Source: Chromatiaceae bacterium
GTDB taxonomy: Bacteria; Pseudomonadota; Gammaproteobacteria; Chromatiales; Chromatiaceae
NCBI GenBank assembly: GCA_027078745.1
Contig: JALWWO010000022.1
Coordinates: forward strand, 1 to 64,000
Direction: 5' to 3'
Length of the DNA: 64,000 bases
Both the position numbers and the translations under genes were made by a program. The notes beneath the pieces were generated by a model. The model ran no database searches. It worked only from the letters and a program-made list of their open reading frames with translations, and was not told where the DNA came from. Each line of letters begins with the position of its first letter. Position 1 is the stretch's first letter. This document shows, piece after piece, positions 42,925 through 51,157 of this stretch.

Positions 42925-43143
42925 TCAAATCCGTGTCAGATCGCAGCCGCGTTTGAAAATCGCGACGAGCAATTTACCTGTTGCGGTGGATAGGCGCGCT
43001 AAGTAATTGCCAATTCGATTGATAACCGTAACAATCCATTGATGGGCCCTTTCCAAGATATCCAATAATCCGGTCAATAGCTGCTCAAAGAATTCCTGGA
43101 GTCCCTTTGCTGCGTCTTCCAATCGTTGTATGAATTCATCCAT
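42925..43143 (-). CDS. Small amphipathic hypothetical protein
   Basis: 72 residues, starting MDEFIQRLEDAAKGLQEFFE, then HQWIVTVINRIGNYLARLST. It is wholly helical and amphipathic, with an AAGG ribosome binding site before the ATG. I recognise no domain. It stops 14 bp before the LRR frame begins, at the suspected deletion junction, so it may be the front part of a longer gene that once led into the signalling cluster. It could be a membrane-surface or coiled-coil protein. Confidence 0.5.
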   Translation of the reverse strand: MDEFIQRLEDAAKGLQEFFEQLLTGLLDILERAHQWIVTVINRIGNYLARLSTATGKLLVAIFKRGCDLTRI

Positions 43144-43222
43144 ATTGATGGCCTTAAACTAACCGGTTATTGAAGGAACGCCAGCGACTGGGGCAGTCCG
43201 AGCTAAGCGCCCTGTTCTGCAA

Positions 43223-43435
43223 TTATGCAATTTTCGTAAATTTATGCGTTTGTTCTTCTATAGACTTGACAAGCGCTTGCATCGAATCCACTTCCTTTTC
43301 CTCGAAATAGGCTTCACCGCATTGCGTACATATCCACGCTGGGATCTCATCAATACTCCCATGAATACCTTTTCTATCCATATGAAAAGGCACAATGCCA
43401 GGCTTCCTTTCTGCTTGGCAGTACATGCATTTCAT
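43223..43435 (-). CDS. YgiT-type zinc finger protein (antitoxin-like)
   Basis: 70 residues with two CxxC pairs, MKCMYCQAERK and WICTQCGEAYFEEKEV, spaced as in the N-terminal zinc domain of MqsA/YgiT. The helix VDSMQALVKSIEEQTHKF follows. The DNA-binding HTH of full MqsA is absent; short forms like this are common partners of DUF4258 or RelE-like toxins. The start overlaps the stop of the DUF4258 gene (ATGA). The frame is intact. Confidence 0.85.
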   Translation of the reverse strand: MKCMYCQAERKPGIVPFHMDRKGIHGSIDEIPAWICTQCGEAYFEEKEVDSMQALVKSIEEQTHKFTKIA

Positions 43436-43755
43436 CTTTTTCTCCGCGACTCAAAATCATCAGTCCATTGGTCAAGATCTGGAACATAGGTAGTGATGAC
43501 TGCTAAATATCCTTCCTTTGGCGAGCATACAACATATAATGCGCTTACATCCTCACCATACCCAAGCATAAGGCAGCTATGCCCTCTCCTATCTTCAGGA
43601 GAGTCTTCAATAATTTTCCCTTCAAATAGAACCTTTCGCACATCAGCCGCACTTATCCTGCAGTCGGGGCGCATCATCTATCTGGCTGCATGAGGCAAGA
43701 AAAGTAGTTTTTCCGTTGCCTCCTCTCTCACTAATTTTATAACTGTTGGTTGCAT
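43432..43755 (-). pseudogene. DUF4258 protein (probable toxin) interrupted by an in-frame stop
   Basis: An ATG at 43755 starts MQPTVIKLVREEATEKLLFL, which continues PHAAR and then meets TAG at 43678-43680. Directly after the stop the frame goes on with MMRPDCRISAADVRKVLFEG and RRGHSCLMLGYGEDVSALYV to a stop at 43432. Together they form a normal DUF4258 protein, in which His and Arg after LPHA are expected near the start. A single C to T change (CAG to TAG) would explain the stop. Translation could restart at the ATG pair at 43677/43674 and give 81 residues without the first helix. DUF4258 proteins pair with YgiT-type antitoxins, as here. Confidence 0.75.
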
Positions 43756-43868
43756 TTACCCGGCTCCATTTTCTAGCCGAACAGCAGGTTGGTCTGAATC
43801 CTCGCGCAGGACCTTAAACCGATTCCACCTAAGGGAGGAGTGTAGTGCAAGGAATTAGGGGTTTCCAA

Positions 43869-44531
43869 TCAATGGGCCTCTCGGCCCAATCGCGCATCCA
43901 GTTGGGCGAGGCGTTCCGGCGTGCCGATATCCCACCAATCGCCGGAATACCGTTCGGCGCTCACTTGATCCCGCCGCATGGCCTGCCGCAGCAGCGCCCC
44001 AAGAGGAAAGGGATCGGGCCGGCAGCCGCAGAAGAGATCGGGATGATAGATCCCCAGCCCACTGAAGGTATAGCCGGGTCTGGGGCGAGCAAGCCCCGCT
44101 TCCAAGGAAAAATCTCCCGCCGGATGATGGGGCGGATTGTTTACCAAAACCAGATGGGCGAGGGAGCCCACCGGCAGCCGAAGGCGGTGCAGGGGGTAAT
44201 CCATCCAGATATCCCCGTTGGTCACTAGAAAAGGCCCGGGGCCGAGCATGGGTAGGGCCTGCACGATGCCCCCGCCGGTCTCCAAGGGGGGATCTTCCGG
44301 GGAATAGCGAATGCGCACCCCCCAGCGGCTTCCATCCCCCAATCGGGTTTCGATCTGGTGCCCCAGATAGGCATGGTTGATGACCAGTTCCCGAAAGCCC
44401 GCCTGTTGCAACCGCTCGATCTGGTGGACGATCAGGGGTTTGCCTCCCGCTTCCAGCAGGGGCTTCGGCGTGCGATCCGTCAGGGGGCGCATCCGCTCGC
44501 CCCGTCCGGCTGCCAGGATCATGGCTTTCAT
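43869..44531 (-). CDS. murU: Nucleotidyltransferase, MurU-like (N-acetylmuramate-1-phosphate uridylyltransferase)
   Basis: 220 residues from the ATG at 44531, giving [20 protein letters not shown], the nucleotide-binding loop of sugar-nucleotide transferases. [40 protein letters not shown] and [11 protein letters not shown] follow, and [18 protein letters not shown] is at the end; all match MurU. MurU makes UDP-MurNAc directly from recycled MurNAc-1-P. Its usual partner, the kinase AmgK, is not next to it. The start overlaps the dusA stop (ATGA). A mannose- or glucose-1-phosphate transferase cannot be excluded. Confidence 0.85.
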   Translation of the reverse strand: MKAMILAAGRGERMRPLTDRTPKPLLEAGGKPLIVHQIERLQQAGFRELVINHAYLGHQIETRLGDGSRWGVRIRYSPEDPPLETGGGIVQALPMLGPGPFLVTNGDIWMDYPLHRLRLPVGSLAHLVLVNNPPHHPAGDFSLEAGLARPRPGYTFSGLGIYHPDLFCGCRPDPFPLGALLRQAMRRDQVSAERYSGDWWDIGTPERLAQLDARLGREAH

Positions 44532-45493
44532 GGCAGAGCCTCGAAGAGCAATTCCACCCCAGCCCCGGGCCGCTGGGCACCTTCCGTCAGATGCCGCCGC
44601 CACCGGCGGGCGCCAGGCTGCCCGTTGAACAGGCCCAGCAGATGGCGGGTCATGGCTTGCAGGGGCACGCCGTCGGCCAGTTCTTCCTGAGCGAACTGGG
44701 CGAATTCGGCGATGACCTGGGCGCGGGTGGGGATGGGATGGGGATCGCCGAAAAACCGCCGATCCGCTTCCGCCAGGATCCAAGGATTTCGATAGGCTGC
44801 CCGTCCGATCATCACGCCCTCAAAGGGTTTGCCCAAGGCTTCCGCCTGATCCAGATCCTGAATGCCCCCGTTGAGGACTATGGGCAGCTCAGGGAAATCC
44901 CCCTTGAGCCGCCGCACCAAGTCATAGCGCAGGGGCGGGATCTCTCGGTTCTCCTTGGGGCTCAGGCCCTGCAACCAAGCCTTGCGGGCGTGGACGATGA
45001 GCAGATCGCAGCCCGCATCCGCCAGAATCCGAGTGAGCTGATACAGGTCTTCATAGCGATCTCGGTGATCGATCCCGATGCGGGTCTTCACCGTTACAGG
45101 AATGTCTACTTCCGCCTTCATGGCGGCGATGCAATCCGCCACCCGTTCGGGTTCCGCCATGAGACAGGCACCGAATCGACCGGATTGCACCCGATTCGAG
45201 GGGCAGCCCAGATTGAGGTTGATCTCGTCATAGCCCCAGTCCGCGCCCAGACGAGCGCATCGGGCCAACTCTTCGGGATCACTGCCCCCCAGTTGCAAAG
45301 CGATGGGATGTTCTTTGGGATCAAAGCGCAGAAACCGCGCCGGATCGCCGTGCAGCAGGGCGCCGGTGGTCACCATCTCCGTATAGAGGCGCACATGACG
45401 GCTGATGAGCCGCAAAAAGAACCGGCAGTGCCGATCCGTCCATTCCAGCATGGGCGCGATGGACAGGGGACTAGGGCAGATTGAGCGGTTCAT
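44528..45493 (-). CDS. dusA: tRNA-dihydrouridine synthase DusA
   Basis: 321 residues from the ATG at 45493 ([20 protein letters not shown]). The FMN-binding TIM barrel shows [15 protein letters not shown] near residue 36 and [20 protein letters not shown] near 60. The catalytic Cys is in [20 protein letters not shown] near residue 89, and [13 protein letters not shown] is near 125. These mark DusA, which reduces U20/U20a in the D-loop of tRNAs. The start overlaps the end of the upstream SYLF gene by 23 nt. Confidence 0.96.
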   Translation of the reverse strand: MNRSICPSPLSIAPMLEWTDRHCRFFLRLISRHVRLYTEMVTTGALLHGDPARFLRFDPKEHPIALQLGGSDPEELARCARLGADWGYDEINLNLGCPSNRVQSGRFGACLMAEPERVADCIAAMKAEVDIPVTVKTRIGIDHRDRYEDLYQLTRILADAGCDLLIVHARKAWLQGLSPKENREIPPLRYDLVRRLKGDFPELPIVLNGGIQDLDQAEALGKPFEGVMIGRAAYRNPWILAEADRRFFGDPHPIPTRAQVIAEFAQFAQEELADGVPLQAMTRHLLGLFNGQPGARRWRRHLTEGAQRPGAGVELLFEALP

Positions 45494-46187
45494 CTCGCCA
45501 ATATTTCGTGCCCGTGAGCTGGGCTGCCACCTTCCAACCGGAATCAGTGAGCACGAAGATCGCCTTGCCCGCCCGGTCGAAGGGCAAGCGGAGTTGCTCC
45601 TTCTCATCCCCCATCAGGACTCCCGCTTCCGCGCCGCCGGTCAGGCCCCGATCCAAGAATTGCTGCAAGGCAGCTTCCGTAGCGAAGAGGATCACAATCT
45701 GGCGTTGAAAGCCACCTAAGCCGAAGCTCAGTCCCAAGCCCCCCGTGGCCATTTTCATATAGATGCGTTCTTCCGTCTTGCGATTCACCAGCACCCCCCG
45801 CCCGTAACCAGCGGTGAGGTAGAAGCTCGCTTCCAGGGCGTCGAATACCCCATAGCCCAAGCTCTGCTCGAACAGGGCTTGGGCTTCGGGCTTTTCTTGA
45901 AACAACGCTTTCAGGGTCCTTTCGACGATGCGGTCCAATCGGGCGCGGATTTCCTCTGGGGTGCCTTCATCGCTCAGGGTTTCTTGGGCCGCGTCCAGCT
46001 GTTCCTGAACGGAGGCGCTCGCCTGGTCGATGGCTTCGCCCGTGCGGTCCGCCAGCTCGCCCAAGGTCTGGGTGAGGCTAGAGGCACCCGACTGGATGCG
46101 CTCCACCCATCCTTGGGCGGTGCTGATCAGGGGGAAGCCTAGCAAGCCCCATAGGAGGCATTTTCTCAAGGAGGTAGGTATTAACAT
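45471..46187 (-). CDS. SYLF/YSC84-domain exported protein
   Basis: 238 residues from the ATG at 46187 (MLIPTSLRKCLLWGLLGFPL), preceded by AAGGAGGTAGG-like sequence further inside the argA end. A signal peptide is followed by a helical part (residues 25-105) and the SYLF domain (GYGRGVLVNRKTEERIYMKM, ATGGLGLSFGLGGFQRQIVI, TGGAEAGVLMGDEKEQLRLP). SYLF domains bind phosphoinositides in eukaryotes and lipids in bacteria. The protein is likely periplasmic and lipid-associated. It overlaps the argA stop by 7 nt. Confidence 0.88.
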   Translation of the reverse strand: MLIPTSLRKCLLWGLLGFPLISTAQGWVERIQSGASSLTQTLGELADRTGEAIDQASASVQEQLDAAQETLSDEGTPEEIRARLDRIVERTLKALFQEKPEAQALFEQSLGYGVFDALEASFYLTAGYGRGVLVNRKTEERIYMKMATGGLGLSFGLGGFQRQIVILFATEAALQQFLDRGLTGGAEAGVLMGDEKEQLRLPFDRAGKAIFVLTDSGWKVAAQLTGTKYWRDEPLNLP

Positions 46188-47500
46188 GCTTTGATGAAGA
46201 CCTTCGCATTGCGCTGGAAATTGTAGAGGGATCGCTTTTCCATGGGCAGATCCTCTAAGCGCGCCGCTCGGAATCCCCGCTCCAGGAACCAATGGGCCGT
46301 TTGGGTGGTGAGCACGAAGAGCGCGGTGAGCCCCTGTTGCCGAGCGACCTGAAGCAAGTGTGCTAGCAGCCGATCGCCCCGCCCCTGCCCGCGGTATTCG
46401 GGATGTACCGCGAGACAGGCCAGTTCTCCCATGCGATCTTGCGGATAGGGGTAGAGGGCAGCGCAGGCGATGATGAGCCCATCCCGTTCCAAGAGAAAGA
46501 AGCGCTGGATCTCCATTTCCAACCGCTCTCGGGAGCGTCGCACCAGAATACCGCTGGCTTCTAAGGGCGCGATGAGTTCCAGAATACCGCCCACATCCTC
46601 GATCTGCGCTTGGCGCAGGGTTTCAAAAGGGGTTGCCGCGATCAAGGTGCCGATGCCCTCTCGGGTGAAGAGTTCCCGCAGCAACGCGCCGTCCTGATGG
46701 CTGCTGATGAGGTGGACGCGATCCACCCCTTCATCGCAGGCCGCAGCCCCTTCTTTCAACGCCTGATGCAGATCCTCAGGCAATTCCGGAGCGGCTTCGA
46801 GCCGGTGGGGGACTTCTCGGCTGAGCAGATGGGAAACCAGCTGGCCCTTCTCCAGGAACCCGGGTTCTTCCAATAGAAAGATCAGCTTGTCCGCCCGCAG
46901 GGCGATGGCCACTGTGCGGGCGACTTCCGCTGCGCTCAGGTTAAACACTTCGCCGGTAGGGGAATAGCCCAGGGGGGAAATCAGCACGATGGCGCCCGCA
47001 TCTAATCGTTGCCGAATGGCGGAATGATCGATGCGCCGCACGGTTCCCGTGTGCTGATAATCGATGCCCTCCAGCACCCCCAAGGGTTTCGCGATCACAA
47101 AGTTGCCGGAAGCCAGGGGGATGCGAACGCCTGCCATGGGGGAGGGCGCCAAACCTTGGGAGAATTTGGCTTCGATCTCCACCCGCAAGACCCCGATCGC
47201 TTCCTTAACGCACGCCAAGGCAACTGCATCGGTGATGCGCAGGCCCTTTGCATAGCGGAAATCCCGCTGGCGGCGGGCCAATCGAGCTTCGATCTGGGGG
47301 CGCGCTCCGTGAACGAGCACCAGACGGATGCCCAGGCCGTGGAGCATGGCGAGATCGTGGACCAGATCGCCGAAGCAATCCTCCTCGATCACCTCGCCGC
47401 CAAAGCTGATGACGAAGGTGCGGCCTCGATGGGCATGCACATAGGGTGTGGCATGGCGCAACCAGCGGACGAATCCGTCTCTCCGCCCGAGATCTTCCAT
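46181..47500 (-). CDS. argA: Amino-acid N-acetyltransferase (N-acetylglutamate synthase) ArgA
   Basis: 439 residues. The N-terminal half is an amino acid kinase-like domain (GRTFVISFGGEVIEEDCFGD, LVLVHGARPQIEARLARRQR) which binds arginine for feedback inhibition. The C-terminal GNAT domain has YPQDRMGELACLAVHPEYRG and then QGRGDRLLAHLL, the acetyl-CoA loop. ArgA makes N-acetylglutamate, the first step to arginine. It starts at the base after the pilR stop, so it is co-transcribed with the type IV pilus regulators. Confidence 0.96.
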   Translation of the reverse strand: MEDLGRRDGFVRWLRHATPYVHAHRGRTFVISFGGEVIEEDCFGDLVHDLAMLHGLGIRLVLVHGARPQIEARLARRQRDFRYAKGLRITDAVALACVKEAIGVLRVEIEAKFSQGLAPSPMAGVRIPLASGNFVIAKPLGVLEGIDYQHTGTVRRIDHSAIRQRLDAGAIVLISPLGYSPTGEVFNLSAAEVARTVAIALRADKLIFLLEEPGFLEKGQLVSHLLSREVPHRLEAAPELPEDLHQALKEGAAACDEGVDRVHLISSHQDGALLRELFTREGIGTLIAATPFETLRQAQIEDVGGILELIAPLEASGILVRRSRERLEMEIQRFFLLERDGLIIACAALYPYPQDRMGELACLAVHPEYRGQGRGDRLLAHLLQVARQQGLTALFVLTTQTAHWFLERGFRAARLEDLPMEKRSLYNFQRNAKVFIKAC

Positions 47501-48856
47501 CTATTCGATGCCGAGCTTGTTCAGACGATACCGCAGGGAACGGAGGGTCATGCCCAGCTTTTTGGCGGCGGCCGTCCGATTCCAATGGGTTTCTTCCAAG
47601 GCCCGCAAGATCGCCTGCTTTTCCACTTCCCCCAGATAGTCTTCCAAAGGCTGGGTTTCCTTGGGCGGGGCTAGGGCGGTGGCCTGTGGCTTTGAGGCCA
47701 GCGCGGATGGAGATAGGAAGAGATCCGGCGCATCGATCACATCGGTTTCCGCCAGGGCCAAAGCTCGTTCCAGAATGTTTTCCAGCTCCCGCACATTGCC
47801 CGGAAAGGCATATTCCTGCAGGGCTTTTTGGGCGGCTTTCGTGAGCTGGGGCGGTTTGGGCAGCCCGTTTTCCCGGGCGATGCGGGCCAAAAACACTTCT
47901 GCAAGCAGGGGAATATCTTCGGGGCGTTCCCGCAGGGGGGGAATGCGCAGGTCGATCACATTGATCCGGTAGAACAGATCCTGGCGGAAGCTGCCCTTCT
48001 CCACGGCGGCCGCGAGATCCTGATGGGTAGCGCTGATGATGCGCACATCCACGGGGATTTCCCGATGCCCCCCCACGGGTCGCACCCGCTTTTCCTGGAT
48101 CACCCGCAGGAGCTTGACTTGAGCTTGTAGGGGGAGATCGGCGATTTCGTCTAAAAACAGGGTGCCCCCATCGGCCGCTTGAAACAGGCCCTGCTTGTCG
48201 CTGACGGCACCGGTGAAACTGCCCTTCTTATGGCCGAACAGCTCGCTTTCCACCAATTCTTGGGGAATGGCGCCGCAGTTGACCGGCACGAAGGGACGCG
48301 CCGCCCGCGGGCTCTGCTGATGAATGAGCCGCGCAGCGAGTTCCTTGCCTGTACCGCTCTCCCCGTGGATATAGATGGGCGCCTGGCTGCGGGCGAGCTT
48401 GGCGATGAGCCGTCGCAACTCTCGGATAGCTTTGGAATTTCCTAGAAGCTGGAGGGTGTTGTCCGCTTTGGCTTTCCCCGAATCTTTGCGGTCCAGGCGA
48501 AGGGCAGATTCCACCAGCCGCCGCAGCACATTCAGATCCACCGGTTTAGACACGAAATCAAAGGCTCCCGCTTTCATGGCCTCCACTGCGGAATCCATAT
48601 TGCCGTGGGCGGTGATCATGGCCACCGGCAGTTGGGGAAATTCGCGGGCGATGCGCCGTACCAGCTCGATGCCGTTGCCGTCGGGCAAACGCATGTCCGT
48701 CAGGCACAGATCAAAGGCTTGCCGATCCAACAGACGGTTTGCAGTGGCTAAATCCATGGCAGTGGTGCACCGAATCCCCATACGGGTTAGGGTGATCTTC
48801 AGGAGTTCCAAGAGGTCGCGTTCATCATCCACGACCAATGCATGGGCCTTGCTCAT
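47501..48856 (-). CDS. pilR: Sigma-54-dependent response regulator PilR
   Basis: 451 residues in three domains. The receiver (residues 5-120) has the phospho-Asp in FDLCLTDMRLPDGNGIELV. The AAA+ domain has Walker A YIHGESGTGKELAARLIHQQ, the sigma-54 contact loop GSFTGA (the variant GSFTGA for GAFTGA is common in PilR), and GGTLFLDEIADLPLQAQVKL. The C-terminal Fis-type HTH is NRTAAAKKLGMTLRSLRYRL. PilR activates pilA transcription with RpoN when phosphorylated by PilS. pilS lies 80 nt upstream. Confidence 0.95.
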   Translation of the reverse strand: MSKAHALVVDDERDLLELLKITLTRMGIRCTTAMDLATANRLLDRQAFDLCLTDMRLPDGNGIELVRRIAREFPQLPVAMITAHGNMDSAVEAMKAGAFDFVSKPVDLNVLRRLVESALRLDRKDSGKAKADNTLQLLGNSKAIRELRRLIAKLARSQAPIYIHGESGTGKELAARLIHQQSPRAARPFVPVNCGAIPQELVESELFGHKKGSFTGAVSDKQGLFQAADGGTLFLDEIADLPLQAQVKLLRVIQEKRVRPVGGHREIPVDVRIISATHQDLAAAVEKGSFRQDLFYRINVIDLRIPPLRERPEDIPLLAEVFLARIARENGLPKPPQLTKAAQKALQEYAFPGNVRELENILERALALAETDVIDAPDLFLSPSALASKPQATALAPPKETQPLEDYLGEVEKQAILRALEETHWNRTAAAKKLGMTLRSLRYRLNKLGIE

Positions 48857-48936
48857 GGTGTTTCAATGGTTGGGGAGAATAGCTGAAAAGTCTACTCGTC
48901 TGGACCAGGAAGGGAAAAGCCCCTGCAAAGGGGGTT

Positions 48937-50526
48937 TTACAGGGTGGGGAGCACGAGTTGAAAGCAATTCCCCTGGGGTTCCAAGGGCAGATAGCTAAGC
49001 CGGATGCCGTTTGCCTCGCTCAGTTCCAGGGCGATATAGAGCCCCAAGCCCGTGCCGGTCACACTAGTGGTAAAGAAAGGATTGAAGATTTCCTTGGCGA
49101 TGGCTGGCTCGATCTGGGGGCCCGTGTCCCGCACCTGAAGGAGAACGGACTGTTGATCCTGGGCGAGCGCGGCCCGCAGATGCAGCTGGGCTGTATCCCC
49201 GCCATGTTGCACCACATTGTCGCAGAGATTGAACAGGATCTGCCGCAGATGGCGAGGATCCACTGCGACTTCCGGCAAGTTCTCCTCGATGCTGAGCTTC
49301 CACCGTTCTCGGGGTAGATTATCCAATTCTAAAAATTCTTCGGCGAACTCTTGCAGCCAGGTTTGCAAGGCGATTCGCTGGATCTCCGGCTGATTGCGCT
49401 GGGACAGCTGCAGTACGCTCTCGATGATCTCATCGATGCGCTTGGTGTTGCGCACGATGATCTGGAGCAACTGTTGTTCCTCCAATTCCAGGACGGGTGA
49501 TTCCAAGAGCAACTGACCCGCATGGGTGATGGCGCTCAGGGGATTGCGGATATTGTGGGCGATGCTGGCAGTAAGCCTGCCCAGGGAAGCCAACTTGATC
49601 TGCTGGGCTTCCTGAATCAGGGCTTGCTTATCCCGCAGGAACACCACCAGGGCGCAGGTGGGGCAGTCTCCGATGGGCAGAAAGGAGGGCTCGATCTCCC
49701 GATTTTGAATTTCCACGGTGTTCGGGGAGGTAGGTTCTCCAACGCGCAGATGGCGTTCGATCCAATCCCACAGGGCGGGGCTGAGGGTGCGCAGGTGGGG
49801 ATGGTGCTTCGTGTCCGAGGGGATGCCGAGCAACTGGGCGGCCGCCCGATTCAACATTTGGATGTGGCGGCGTTCATCCAGCACGAGAATCCCTGTGTTG
49901 ATCTGCTGGATGATGAATTCGTTGAGCTTGGAGAGGTCAGCGATGTTCACCAGCCGGCGGGCGGCCAAATGCTCCGTCTCCTGAATGCGGCGATAGAGCA
50001 CATGGGCCAGCAGGGCCACGGTGAAATAGGTCAGGCCCAACAAGCCCGTGCGGGTATAGCTGCCTGAAGCCTGGGACAGAGATAAGGTGGTATAAGTCTG
50101 TTCCGCCAGCACCGAAAGGGTGGCGATGGCGGCGAAGAGCAGGGATTGGCGACCCTCCAACAGCAGGGCACCGGCGGCCACCACGATGGCGAGAATGAGG
50201 CTATACCCGCTTTCCACCCCCCCGTTTCCGTGCATGAGCAGGGTGAAAGTCAAGATGTCGATGAACACACTGGTCTGCACCAGCCAGGTTTTGCCGAGCT
50301 TCCGAAGCCGCGTCAGCAATAGGCTGAGCAGGACCAGGAGCAAATAGGTAAACGAGATGGCAACGCTGAGGGACTTATCTGCGTTGACGAGCCAGTCGTT
50401 CGCAAAGGGGGAGAGATAGGCAAACACTAGCCCCGCCGCCAAGCAGAGCCGGTAAAAGGCGAACCATTCCAGCACTGCCCAACGGGGATATTTTTCTTGG
50501 GTTTGGGATGCAGCCGGATCTTCCAC
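48937..50526 (-). CDS. pilS: Sensor histidine kinase PilS
   Basis: 529 residues. Six membrane segments (residues about 20-195) precede a PAS domain (EFIIQQINTGILVLDERRHI). HisKA has the H-box SIAHNIRNPLSAITHAGQLL near residue 315, and HATPase_c follows with LFNLCDNVVQHGG (N box) and GTGLGLYIALEL (G2 box). The overall form is that of PilS, which senses pilin levels and phosphorylates PilR. Unusually the residue after the phospho-His is Asn instead of the conserved Glu/Asp used for phosphotransfer. The start is 1 nt after the upstream regulator stop. Confidence 0.92.
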   Translation of the reverse strand: MEDPAASQTQEKYPRWAVLEWFAFYRLCLAAGLVFAYLSPFANDWLVNADKSLSVAISFTYLLLVLLSLLLTRLRKLGKTWLVQTSVFIDILTFTLLMHGNGGVESGYSLILAIVVAAGALLLEGRQSLLFAAIATLSVLAEQTYTTLSLSQASGSYTRTGLLGLTYFTVALLAHVLYRRIQETEHLAARRLVNIADLSKLNEFIIQQINTGILVLDERRHIQMLNRAAAQLLGIPSDTKHHPHLRTLSPALWDWIERHLRVGEPTSPNTVEIQNREIEPSFLPIGDCPTCALVVFLRDKQALIQEAQQIKLASLGRLTASIAHNIRNPLSAITHAGQLLLESPVLELEEQQLLQIIVRNTKRIDEIIESVLQLSQRNQPEIQRIALQTWLQEFAEEFLELDNLPRERWKLSIEENLPEVAVDPRHLRQILFNLCDNVVQHGGDTAQLHLRAALAQDQQSVLLQVRDTGPQIEPAIAKEIFNPFFTTSVTGTGLGLYIALELSEANGIRLSYLPLEPQGNCFQLVLPTL

Positions 50527-50527
50527 G

Positions 50528-51157
50528 TCAGCGGCGGCAAGTGGGTTGTTGGGTCGTCAGATACATGCGCACCAGTTCCGCCAGAGAATGCGCGTTCATC
50601 TTGTCCATGACTTTGGCCCGATGCGCTTCCACTGTCTTCACGCTGACCCCCAGGGCGCTGGCGATCTCCTTGTTGGCTCGTCCTGCCACCACCTGTTCCA
50701 TGACTTCATGTTCCCTTGGGGTCAGGGTTGCCAGGCGCGCTTGGATCTCCGCCCGCTGAATGCGCTGCACCCGATCCCGCGCTTGCAGATCCAAGGCTTG
50801 CTGAATGCTGCGCAACAGATCCTCATCGTTGAAGGGTTTTTCGATGAAATCGAAGGCGCCCGCCCGCATGGCTTCCACCGCCATGGGCACGTCCCCGTGC
50901 CCCGTGATCAGGATGATCGGCAGCCCCACTTCATCCCGAGCCAGATGGGCTTGCAGTTCTAAACCGCTCATGCCGGGCATCCGCACGTCCAACAGCAGAC
51001 AACCCATGCGAACCTGCCAGGGATCTACCTGGGCGAGAAAATCCTCTGCCGATGCAAAAGTCTGCACCGGCAAACCGGCGGATTCCATGAGCCAAGCCAA
51101 GGAATGGCGCATGGCAGCATCGTCATCCACCACGAAGATCATCGCTTCATTGTTCAT
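50528..51157 (-). CDS. FixJ/NarL-type response regulator
   Basis: 209 residues. A receiver domain has FVVDDDAAMRHSLAWLMESA at its start, the phospho-Asp in GCLLLDVRMPGMSGLELQAH near residue 57, and FDFIEKPFNDEDLLRSIQQA. A LuxR HTH follows (TPREHEVMEQVVAGRANKEI, ASALGVSVKTVEAHRAKVMD). These are typical of FixJ or TtrR type regulators with cognate PAS kinases. No separate kinase stands next to it; PilS is the nearest sensor, but PilR is already its partner. The gene overlaps the ubiA stop by 4 nt. Confidence 0.93.
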   Translation of the reverse strand: MNNEAMIFVVDDDAAMRHSLAWLMESAGLPVQTFASAEDFLAQVDPWQVRMGCLLLDVRMPGMSGLELQAHLARDEVGLPIILITGHGDVPMAVEAMRAGAFDFIEKPFNDEDLLRSIQQALDLQARDRVQRIQRAEIQARLATLTPREHEVMEQVVAGRANKEIASALGVSVKTVEAHRAKVMDKMNAHSLAELVRMYLTTQQPTCRR

